A stretch of DNA of 64,000 bases from Brachypodium distachyon (Eukaryota > Streptophyta > Magnoliopsida > Poales > Poaceae), in assembly GCF_000005505.3 (NCBI RefSeq), contig NC_016132.3:58728914-58792913 (forward strand), written 5' to 3'. Below, in pieces: positions 1-9,232 of this stretch. Under the pieces are notes generated by a model. That model did not search any database. It was not told the DNA's origin and saw only the letters and a list, made by a program, of their open reading frames with translations. A program made the position numbers and the translations under genes. How positions within the stretch are numbered: position 1 is the stretch's first letter; each line of letters begins with the position of its first letter.

Positions 1-66
1 GAGAGGCGGCCGGCGGTGACGGACAGGTGGGGATCGATCGATCACAAGGAATTCAATTCAAGATCA

Positions 67-2863
67 ATGGCGGCGACGGAGGCGAAGCCGCGGCTGAACG
101 TGCCGGCGGCGATGGCGGGGGCGCTGCGGCTGGACCCGTCCGGCACCGCCTCCCCGTCCCGCTCCGCCTCCTCGTCGTCCTCCCGCCTCCTCGAGATCCC
201 CAAGACGCCGTCCCCGTCCAAGACCACCTACAGCGACCGCTTCATCCCCTGCCGCTCCTCCTCCCGCCTCCACAACTTCGCCCTCATCGACCCCCCTTCC
301 TCCCCCGCCGCCGCCCCCGACACCCCTTACTCCCGCCTCCTCCGCGCCGAGCTCTTCCCGGACTCCACCCCGACTTCTGACGCCGCCGCTGCTGGCCCGG
401 ACTCGCCCAACACCAACCTCTTCCGCTTCAAGACCGACCGCCCCGCGCCCGCCTCCCCCTTCGCCGCTGCCGCGTCCCACCTCGATTGCGTCGCGGGCTC
501 CGGCGACTCCTCCGCGTCCAAGAAGCTGCCCCGGAAGGTGCCCAAGACGCCTCACAAGGTCGTGCAAATTCTTCGCCTAGGCAATTCCCCCAAACACCTT
601 TCTCTCTTGGGCCGGTGACCCTGAATCCTCGAGACAGAGCTGACTGACTGACAGTCGTTTCTTTGTTATGTCGTGTGTGTTCCCAGGTGCTGGACGCGCC
701 ATCTCTGCAGGACGACTTCTACCTCAACCTCGTCGACTGGTCGTCCCAGAACATGCTCGCCGTCGGTCTCGGCACCTGCGTCTACCTCTGGTCCGCCTCC
801 AGCAGCAAGGTGTGGATGGACACTCTCATCTTTCTTCTTAATTTGCATCCATCGTGCAGCCTGCAGCCAGATTCAGTCATTCTTGTTATGTGTGATGCTG
901 AATTGCTAATGGTGGCTGCCATAAAATTCAGGTGACCAAGCTGTGCGATCTGGGGCCGAGGGACACCGTCTGCGCCGTGCACTGGACACGCGAAGGCTCC
1001 TACCTCGCCGTCGGCACAGGCCATGGAGACGTTCAGGTTCGCTCTCTCACCGGCATGATATATACTAATGCAGTCACTACCTGCGTGATCGGTTCAGGAT
1101 ATAGAGTTTGTGTTGCTAAATGGAAAGTGTGGATCAAAATGTCTATGGCGTCTGAAAATGGGCACTTTTATGGCGTCTGAAAATGGGCACTTTTATGGCT
1201 TCTGAAAATATGCAGCTCCTTAGGTTCACAATTTGGTATGATGAGCTGACGCTCAATTGAAACACAAGGAAAATTGGAGACTTTCTTTTATTTGCTTCAA
1301 GTATTAATAGTATATCGTAACACTGGAGTGTTTATTTAACTATGTGACACCTAAGCTTACTCGAACACATGAGATCAGTATATATATGGAAGCCTTTATT
1401 CAACTGCGACATCTTTGTCACGCTCAAAAATATTTTTCCACTTGAAGCAGCTTAGAGTTTTCAGTAAACACTTTGAAGTAGAGTATTCTTCTTTGTCAAG
1501 ACTATGACATTTGAGTGTCTTTGTCAAGAATATGACATTTAAGTGTACTCCGACAGATTTGGGATAGCTCTCGTTGTAAGCGGATTCGGAACATGGGAGG
1601 CCACCAAGCAAGGGCTAGCGTATTAGCGTGGAACTCGACCATCTTGTCCTCTGGTAGCAGGGACAAGAGCATATTGCAGCATGATATCCGTGTCCCCAAT
1701 GACTACATCAGCAAATTTTCTGGCCACAGATCAGAGGTGAGACTTCTAAGACATGACATTCCTGAAAAGCAATTCACTTGTTATGCACATTAAAAGCATC
1801 CCATGTAATGCTTAAATTACAGAACTCTTTCTGAACAAGAAGTGATAAATCTTTACAGGTCTGTGGACTGAAATGGTCGCATGATGACCGTGAGCTTGCA
1901 TCTGGTGGAAATGACAACCAGCTTCTTGTATGGAACCAACGGTCGCAGCAGCCGGTGTTGAGGCTGACAGAACATACCGCTGCGGTTAAAGCCATAGCCT
2001 GGTCACCACACCAGCATGGCCTCGTGGCATCAGGAGGTGGAACGGCTGATAGATGCATCAAGTTCTGGAATACAGCTAATGGGAATATGCTGAATTCAGT
2101 TGACACAGGCAGCCAGGCAAGTTGTAGTTCTGAATATGACCTGTATGTTGCTCTAAATATATGCTGCTTTCCTCACCATCGCTTTCTGTTTCAGGTCTGC
2201 AATCTTGCCTGGTGTAAAAATGTAAATGAGCTTGTGAGCACCCATGGGTATTCCCAAAACCAAATAATGGTGTGGAAGTATCCATCAATGTCAAAGGTAA
2301 GCTTATGCGCTACGTGACCATTCAATAGTAAGATAATTGTCCATTGAAATCCTTCCAAGTTTCAATATCTCTACTGTTTCCTACTGAACCAATGTTCAGT
2401 ACTGTTTAAATGTTCCTGGGGAAAGTCTTAGTGCATTATAACAATGCCACCTCTTGTTACTGACCATCGAATATTTTCAAATAACAGGTCGCAACTCTGA
2501 CTGGACATACATTGCGTGTGCTTTACCTTGCAATGTCACCGGATGGGCAGGTAAATCCTTTTCAGAATGTAATAATAGCAGCCTTTCCAGAAATATATTC
2601 TTGGAAACATGAGATATAATGCGTGTTTCCATATTTACACAGACAATAGTAACAGGAGCTGGCGACGAAACCCTCAGGTTTTGGAACATTTTCCCTTCAA
2701 TGAAGACGCAGGTAGGCCTTCCTAAGCTCCAAAAGCATTCACCATCACACAACTTCCAAGTCCTTGTGTACCACATCTAACTTTCTACTGCCACTCTGTT
2801 GACATCCAGGCTCCTGTTCGTGATCCTGGGCTCTGGTCATTCTCAAGGAGCCACATCCGATGA
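67..2863 (+). CDS. CCS52B: CCS52B/FZR3-type APC/C activator, WD40 protein (481 aa, 9 exons)
   Basis: Substrate-recruiting activator of the anaphase-promoting complex (Cdh1/Fizzy-related family), which drives cyclin degradation and endocycle entry. Exons: 67-558, 687-809, 932-1036, 1557-1736, 1859-2116, 2195-2296, 2488-2550, 2643-2711, 2810-2863; all join in phase 0 and give 481 residues. Visible motifs are the C-box DRFIPCR (residues 57-63), seven-bladed WD40 repeats from about residue 175, the RVL motif near residue 430 and the C-terminal Ile-Arg tail that docks on the APC/C. The remembered N-terminus and exon 1 of Arabidopsis FZR3/CCS52B resemble this protein more than CCS52A does. The start at 67 is preferred over an in-frame ATG at 16 because homologues begin there. 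Exon 5 ends with a GC donor (CAG|GCAAGT). Only 66 bases of upstream DNA are in the window, so the promoter is missing. Confidence 0.95.
1144..1214 (+). repeat. 25-bp tandem repeat in CCS52B intron 3
   Basis: Two exact copies of a 25-base unit starting TATGGCGTCTGAAAATGGGC (1144-1168 and 1169-1193) are followed by a partial third copy. They lie well inside the intron, away from splice sites. A second imperfect direct repeat (about 27 bases, containing TATGACATTT) at 1493-1547 sits directly before the exon 4 acceptor. Confidence 0.85.
2117..2194 (+). other. GC-AG intron 5 of CCS52B, in-frame and stop-free
   Basis: This 78-base intron starts with GCAAGT instead of GT and ends in TTTCAG. Its length is 26 codons and the reading frame runs through without a stop. 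Splicing restores the family sequence Gly-Ser-Gln|Val-Cys-Asn. Retention would insert 26 residues into a WD40 blade. Confidence 0.85.
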
Positions 2864-3118
2864 CAACATATACATCCGGGCCAAACATATACCCGCCATT
2901 TGTGCAGTTTCTTGAGTGACTTGTGTAAATTGTGCGGCCTAATTTATTCCATTGCCCATTAACTTAACCGATTCTTTGTAGTAGAAATTCATAGCTCTGA
3001 ATAATGTATCCGATTCGGTTGACATGAGACATTATAGAGAAACCCAGGGCACGGGAATGTATTCTACTTTAGAGGAAACTTCTGAGGCCATTATAGAGAA
3101 ACTTGTTGCTTGTAGTTG

Positions 3119-3175
3119 TACTCAGTACTCAGTACTCAGTACTCAGTACTCAGAGACCTCAGTACTCAGTACTCA
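3119..3175 (+). repeat. CAGTACT microsatellite, interrupted
   Basis: The 7-base unit CAGTACT is repeated about seven times, in two blocks separated by CAGAGACCT. The block is flanked on both sides by copies of GAGGCCATTATAGAGAAACTT (about 3083 and 3177), so the microsatellite lies inside a larger direct repeat. Confidence 0.9.
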
Positions 3176-4048
3176 GAGGCCATTATAGAGAAACTTCTGT
3201 GGCCATGTTTATGATTACCTGTTCAGTTAATTGCCAGCACATATTCTTCTTGCTTTATTTACTGGTTGGTAGTAAAAATTTATGTGGATTCTGTAGACGT
3301 GTAGAACGGTATCAGATGCTGTCTGTCCTGGAGAAAGATGAAGAGTAGGATAGAATTTGATGTATGTGAGTGAGCCGGCAAAAAGGGAGGCAGGCAGGAG
3401 ATCTGGACGGTTCAAGCAAGCCAAAGTTGAAGCTACTGTTTAATATTGATGACTGAATAGATTCTTCCTGGCTAAGGAGACTTTGTGGATTCTGGACGGT
3501 GTTCTTCTTTCCTTTTTGCGTCGCAACTTTTTTTTGTTGATATAATAATAGTGCTATTTTATTGTTACAAAATTCTATTTTTGTGTGTGCTGGAGATGCA
3601 CGTGGCGGCAGTGTAGGGAGGGAGCCATGGTCAGCGAAATGCAGATCAGATGCTGGATTTGGCTTCACGCCAAAGTTAGTAGCATCTGGAGAGTCAAGAA
3701 ATCTTTGCGAGAGAAAAAAAAAGCTATTTGCAGCTAGGCCATGTCTTTTAAAGAACAAGAGGGTTTTATTGTTCTTTTGTTTTGGAGCAAGAAATTCATG
3801 AGTTGATTATGACCGGAGTCCTCCTCTTGGGGGCACTACTGGTTGTCAGTTTTGGGTGATTTGGACAGCTAACTGCATACAAACAGAGATAATGACCTTT
3901 TCTCTGATCACCATAATAAATTCATCCTTTTTACATTTGACACTAAAACTTAAGAAAAACGGTGTAATTGGAACGGTGAAGGGCTAGAGAGAGATGAGTA
4001 CATTGTCGTGGGCAAACCACAACCTCTAACTCTCTTTACCCTCACTTG

Positions 4049-4460
4049 AGCAATTCCCGCGCAAATCCGCCTCTCGCGATGCATGTTAGTCACCCGCGCG
4101 CATTCAAATGAGCAATTCCCGCTAGAATCCTGCCCCCACATTTGTAAGTAAGTCACATGTCTCTCTTCACATGAGCAATGCCCGCCAAAATCCCCCAACC
4201 CTATCGGCCCGTCGCGCGTACTTGTTAGCCACACGCACCTTTTGCATGGGTGATTCCCGCGTGCCCGTTAGCCACCCGCCACATTCGAATAAGCAATAGT
4301 TTCTACTGAAATCCCACCCCTAATGTACCCGTTAGCCGCCCACCCCTCTCACGTGAGTGATTCCCGCGCGAAATCGCCTCCCGCACATCCCCATTAATTA
4401 GCCACCTTTCCCTCTCATGTGAGCGATTCCCGTGCATGCCCTAGCCACATCAGCCCTCCA
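4049..4460 (+). repeat. Degenerate tandem array, about 45-75 bp per unit, seven copies
   Basis: Each unit has the same order of elements: a GAGCAATTCCCGC-like word, a C-rich stretch with AAATCC, a GTTAGCCAC word and then CACATGTGA-like sequence. Unit starts can be seen near 4049, 4109, 4172, 4247, 4289, 4354 and 4420. Copies are diverged and vary in length. The array ends about 330 bases upstream of the nucleotidase TATA box. Confidence 0.75.
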
Positions 4461-4841
4461 CCCCTTCCAACTTGACCGACAAAATTAATTTTGACCACGA
4501 TTTCCCATCCCCCATCAATTAACCACATTTCCAAAGTCGAGCGGCCACATCACACCAAGCCCTAGCCACACTTTTTGCCTTCCGCATTTTCTAGCCCGGC
4601 AATCAAATTGCAAAGAACAATAAGTAAAAAAAAATCAAATTACAAAAGAAAACAAAATGTGATTTTTTGGCGTTTTTTCTTTGTGTGTCCTTTTTTTGGA
4701 AGTAAATAAATGCTGCAGAGCAGAGGGAACGGTTTCCTTTTCTTTTTCGCAAAAGAGGGAACGGTTTTCCGTTTCCACTCCATCTTCTTCCTCACACCGA
4801 CGCCCACCGACCGCCGGCCGACGCGCCTCCTTCTCTCGCTG

Positions 4842-4849
4842 TATATATA
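4842..4849 (+). promoter_or_regulatory. TATA box of the nucleotidase-like gene
   Basis: TATATATA lies in a pyrimidine-rich GC context about 400 bases before the start codon. The distance fits a 5' UTR intron with donor TG|GTACGT at 4943 and acceptor TTGGCAG ending at 5229, 12 bases before the ATG. Confidence 0.55.
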
Positions 4850-5241
4850 CGCGCACAGGGCTTCGCTCCACAGAGAAATCTCCCCCAACCCTTCTCCGCA
4901 GTCCAGCCATTCCCCTCGTCCCGCCCGCGTTGTGGAAATCTGGTACGTGCTGATCTGCGCAACCCAACTATTCTCCAGTTCAATCTCTCTCTCTTCGTCC
5001 GCCCGGGCCGTTCCTCTCTCTGGACTCCGAATTCGGGTCTGGTACTTCTTGCTGGCCATGCCAGGGTTGGTTCTTCCCGTCGTGGCGAGCGCTTCGTATC
5101 TTGGGACTGTAATGCCGAAGATTTTTTAATTTAGATCTAAGTCGACCGCGTGTCCCGGTCTATGGTGGTATTTTGTTGGATGCTCGCGTTGCTTGATTGA
5201 CTGATTGATTGGGGATTAGTTCTTGGCAGTTGTGGGCCGAA

Positions 5242-6869
5242 ATGGAGCACGAGGGCAGCAAGTACGGGAAGGATCAGAGGCTCGAGTGCGACTGCCTCCT
5301 CTTCGGTATGCACGCCGCTGATTTTCTTGACCAGATTCTTCGTCTTCTTCCTTCCTCTGTTAATTCCAGGTTTCATACGATCATGGTGTATGTAATATGC
5401 TTTTGATTTTGATTTTGATTTTTATTTAGACCTTGATGATACGCTGTACCCGGTGACCTCCGGCATTGGGCTTGATGTCATGAAGAACATCCAAGGTAGT
5501 ACTACACAAGACTGAATGTATTGCTGAAATTTTTATTTCAGTTTGCAGGAAAGAGATGGCTGGTTTGTATATAGTGTTGATGAGTTCATTCCTCCTGTTT
5601 TTTTGCCTGTATGGTTCAGCTTATATGGTCGAGAAGCTCGGTATCGAGAAGAGCATCAGCCTGGAGCTATGCATCCTCCTCTACAAGCAGTATGGAACCA
5701 CCATGGCCGGTTTGCGGGTGCGTGTGATTTGAATCCACAGCGAAGATTGGTTATTTTGTATGTTTCTAGTCTTAACCATGATTTTCTATGATCTGATTAT
5801 GTAGGCTGTTGGGTACCAATTCGATTACGATGATTTTCACAGGTACTGGCTTCTCTCCAAAGTTCTTGTTAATTTTATTGGCCAGTAATTTGGGGAAAAG
5901 TGAATGCCAGATTCTCAATGGGTCCATTTTTTTTTTTTTTTTGCAGCTTTGTCCATGGAAGGTTGGCTTATGAAAAACTCAAGCCTGACCCAGTACTCAG
6001 GAACATTCTCCTGAGCTTACCGATCCGCAAAGCTGTATGTATCACAAACTCAAAATGTTTTATCAAATCACCAATGACATGGTTGTAATTATACTGCTGT
6101 GTGACTAGGTGTTCACAAATGGTCACAAACTCAAAATGTTTTATCAAATCACCAATGACATGGTTGTAATTATACTGCTGTGTGACTAGGTGTTCACAAA
6201 TGGTGATAAACTCCATGCCTCAAGGGCCTTGAAGAGGCTCGGAATTGAAGACTGCTTCGAAAGAGTTGTATGCTTTGAGACATTAAACCCAACAACGTCT
6301 CCTGCTCCTGCGCTAGACAACAAAGTTGAGATCTTCGATATAATGAAGCATCTGGCTAATCCAGAACCTGGGGCTGAACTGCCAAAGTCACCAATCATGT
6401 GTAAGCCGTCAATAGACGCAATGCTTCATGCCCTCAAGCTTGCCAACATCAATCCTAAGACCACTGTAAGCACCAAATTACTCAATTTTTCATGCTCACA
6501 AAATTCATGGGTGTCTCATGTTCTCTGGTGTACTAACAACTGGCTATGAAACACCTACCAGATATTTTTCGATGACAGCATCAGGAACATACAAGCTGGG
6601 AAGCAAATCGCCATGCATACTGTCCTGGTAAAATCTTGTGTCCAGTTAATGTCGTGCAAATTTGGTAGATGATTGAGTTACTAATGTGAATGTGATGAAT
6701 CAATATATACCAGGTTGGAACTTCTGAAAGAGTAAAAGGTGCTGACCATGCCTTGGAAAGCCTCCACAACATGAAGGAAGCATTGCCTGAACTGTGGGAG
6801 GAAGCTGAGAAGGACGAAGACGTTAGGAACTCAAGCAAAGTCGGAATCGAGACATCTGTGATAGCGTAG
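5242..6869 (+). CDS. HAD-superfamily pyrimidine 5'-nucleotidase-like protein (SSM1/SDT1 family, 283 aa, 8 exons)
   Basis: Predicted soluble phosphohydrolase of the haloacid dehalogenase superfamily, related to yeast Sdt1/Phm8 and plant 'suppressor of disruption of TFIIS' proteins that dephosphorylate nucleotides. Exons: 5242-5305, 5430-5495, 5620-5717, 5805-5842, 5947-6034, 6190-6465, 6562-6627, 6714-6869; phases close to 283 residues. HAD motif I is FDLDDTLYP, reconstituted across exons 1 and 2; motif II is VFTNGD at the start of exon 6; the motif III lysine is in CKPS; motif IV is FFDDS in exon 7. The cap region lies in exons 3-5. Introns are short and AT-rich. An 81-base tandem duplication in intron 5 carries a second copy of the exon 6 acceptor; only the downstream acceptor gives an open frame. 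The exact substrate cannot be told from sequence. Confidence 0.9.
6042..6203 (+). repeat. 81-bp tandem duplication that copies the 3' splice site of intron 5
   Basis: The unit beginning TCACAAACTCAAAATG at 6042 recurs at 6123, a period of 81. Each copy includes the acceptor GTGACTAG and the first bases of exon 6 (GTGTTCACAAATGGT). Acceptors therefore end at 6108 and 6189. Use of the first would add 81 bases that read into a TAG at the second acceptor. Confidence 0.95.
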
Positions 6870-7450
6870 AATTCTCTTGAATCGACTCGTGTTTTCGGCT
6901 GAGAGTTGCATGAGATGAGCAGGTCATTTTCATAGCCAGAACTGAAGAACTGATGTTGTAATAGTTAAGACTGTCCCCAGTAATAAGAAATAAACGTTGT
7001 CTCCATGCCGGTATAATACATTTCACATGGCAGTAGATGGTGATGGTGCTGTGCCATTATCATTGGCATTGCTAGTAAGCAACGGTAAAACCTTCATAGT
7101 AATTTCGCATCATTTGCTGCACTCCACAGACAAGTTTACTCAGGAAAAATTATATAAAATACATCGGTTGCACTGCAGAGGCAGGTTTACTCAGGATTTC
7201 AGACGAGCAATGGTGAGGATTCCACATGTAAAGCTCTAGACCATACTGGATCGAGTCAAGAAAGCTATCAGAATTACATTGGGTGCGAGCAATTTATACG
7301 GGGCACAGGAATAGCTAGCTCGATGCAGTGCTGTTCTATGTAACCTACAACATCTGGTACATCCATAAGTAACCAATTCTACAAAAGGGTGAATGACACT
7401 ATGGCATGAACAAAGGAGATCTCATGGCGCATTTTCCGCAGACGGGCTTC
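6870..7450. other. Convergent intergenic spacer
   Basis: This spacer separates the 3' ends of the nucleotidase gene (+) and the RAB5IF-like gene (-). It should hold both 3' UTRs. An AATAAG-like signal followed by AAGAAATAAACG near 6980 is a plausible poly(A) region. No other structure was seen. Confidence 0.5.
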
Positions 7451-9232
7451 TCAGAAGTGAGCCAAACTGTATACTAGAATCCATGAAAGCTGCAACCAAA
7501 GAAGCATGTATTAGCAATCGATATCACCCAGTTCAATAAATGAGAACACAAAGAAGCAAGAATTTAAGGAGATGCTGTATTAAGTGTGTGCCGTCGTTAC
7601 TCCTTAGATAGCATTCCTGTAGAAAAGTATGATCATATGATAGTGCTAGTTTTATGTGCTCGTAGCTGTCGCTATTCAGTAAGCTAATTGGCCTAATAGA
7701 TACATAAAACGATATCCAAGTGAGTCATCATTATTTAGGACAGGTGCTCGTGTGACGAAATGAGTTTGACGTGGGTGTAACTAGGAAAGAATGGATGCAG
7801 GCCCAAACTAAGATGGCTCAGAACTTTTACCAGGAAAAGGGTGAATGAGGCAAAGAGCCCCTCCTGAAGTAGGGCGGCATGGCCTCCAAAATCCTCCTCA
7901 TCGATCTTCAGCAAATATGCATAGTACAAGTGAACTATAACGGTGGAGATAGTAAAAAACCTGTAACACAGCAAAACAAAACATGTTACGGAGTCAAACA
8001 GGACTGAAAATAATCACCTTCTGGCATTCTGCATTTATTGAAGTGGTGCTAAAGCTATCCTAATATGGCATGCAGCTTTTGAAACTAGGCGCGCTGTTAC
8101 ACATTCTGAAGATAACTTGGAAAATACCATCTAAGCTCAGAAAATCTTGAATTACTGATACCAAAATGCAATTATAATCCAGTGTGCTACATCCTATAAG
8201 TTTAAGATTGGTAAACAGTCATATCGTTGGCCATCATAAATGTCGAGTCATGATGCAACTGTCTAAATAAAGAAAATGCTCAACTGTATTCCTCCCAATA
8301 TAAAATAAAATAAAATAAAATTCTCAGGTGTTCAATAAGGATCAACCATCAGGCAATGTAAAGGTCTGCAACTGGTTTCAGAAGGCTTGTCTTCCCAAGG
8401 ATCTCTAGCAAGACGACCAAAACCGACCTATCATACACCATCCCTTTGCGAATCTATTCACTAATGACCACCTAGAAACAAAGAACAGTTACACGAGAAT
8501 CGTGCTAGTTTGCTTACGACCGTTCAAACAAAGTCCAGCTCAATGCTTGTTGCCTAAGCTGTTGCCCAACTCACCAGAAAAAAAAGACTTGGTGCGTGAA
8601 GCCCCAGATCTGTAGACCACATGTGATGTAATGTAACACTCACTTCACAATACTCTGGCACTGAGTCATAATTACCGAACGACCGAGCAAAGCAGACCAA
8701 TTGCTGCTCCTCATGGAGAAATCATGATGTGACAGAAGACAAGACCCTAAACCTCACCTACTAGTTCATCAGTGACTTGCGGATACATCACGATAATGCG
8801 ATTGAATTCCGTGTCATACTCATATGAAAATCTAAGTAGCAATTCAGAAGAGCTACATGTGGGATTGGGAGAGAGAGAGAGAGGTCTGTGGATGAACTTA
8901 CAGGGCGATCCAGAAGGCGCCGACGAGGGGGACGGCGCCCCAGAGCAGGCCGCAGGCGAGCCCCACCGCCTGCCGGATCCAGTGCACGGCGTCCAGCAGC
9001 TGATCCTGCGATTAGGGGAAAACGCAGCACTAGCAAATCAGGATCCAAGCGGAGTCGCAGATCAAGAGCTACGAGACGCAGCCGCAAGCGGCGGCGGCGG
9101 CAGTGCATATACCTTGTCCCAGGATGCGTCGGGGTCGAGGTACCTGGCGAGCTTGGAGGGCAGGACGTGGCCGTTCTGCGCCGCGTGTTGCGGCTGCCTC
9201 CCACCCGCCGCCGCCTTGGACTTCTTCTTCAT
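7451..9232 (-). CDS. RAB5IF/RCAF1 (C20orf24)-like small membrane protein (130 aa, 4 exons)
   Basis: The family includes human C20orf24/RAB5IF (respirasome complex assembly factor 1), a small multi-pass membrane protein tied to respiratory supercomplex assembly and ER/mitochondrial membranes. Exons on the minus strand: 9232-9113, 9005-8902, 7960-7831, 7489-7451; they sum to 393 bases. The basic N-terminus (MKKKSK) leads to a conserved LDPDASWDK segment, then a hydrophobic stretch around residues 52-75 (GLLWGAVPLVG), a second (TISTVIVHLYYAYLL), the conserved acidic loop IDEEDFGG, and a final hydrophobic segment ending in HF. Length and the order WD...W...IDEE.FGG...QEG..ASF match remembered animal and plant members. 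Assignment rests on memory of that alignment; a function in this plant is inferred. Confidence 0.85.

Larger units (their letters stand above)
2864..4780. other. Intergenic: CCS52B 3' flank and nucleotidase upstream region
   Basis: No convincing gene is seen here. The first few hundred bases should be the CCS52B 3' UTR. The stretch holds a CAGTACT microsatellite (3119-3175), repeated copies of CATTATAGAGAAAC (about 3029, 3087 and 3180) and a degenerate tandem array at about 4049-4460. Open frames at 3103-3801 are short and show no family resemblance. Confidence 0.6.

Noticed and set aside
16..66. In-frame upstream ATG at 16 as start of CCS52B
   Set aside because: It would add 17 residues absent from homologues, whose N-terminus aligns with [11 protein letters not shown] at 67.
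3103..3348. 81-codon frame through the CAGTACT repeat
   Set aside because: The frame is produced by the 7-base repeat having no stop; not a gene.
6869..6980. Alternative view that the nucleotidase frame continues past 6869
   Set aside because: TAG at 6867-6869 closes the frame after ETSVIA, and length (283 aa) fits the family.
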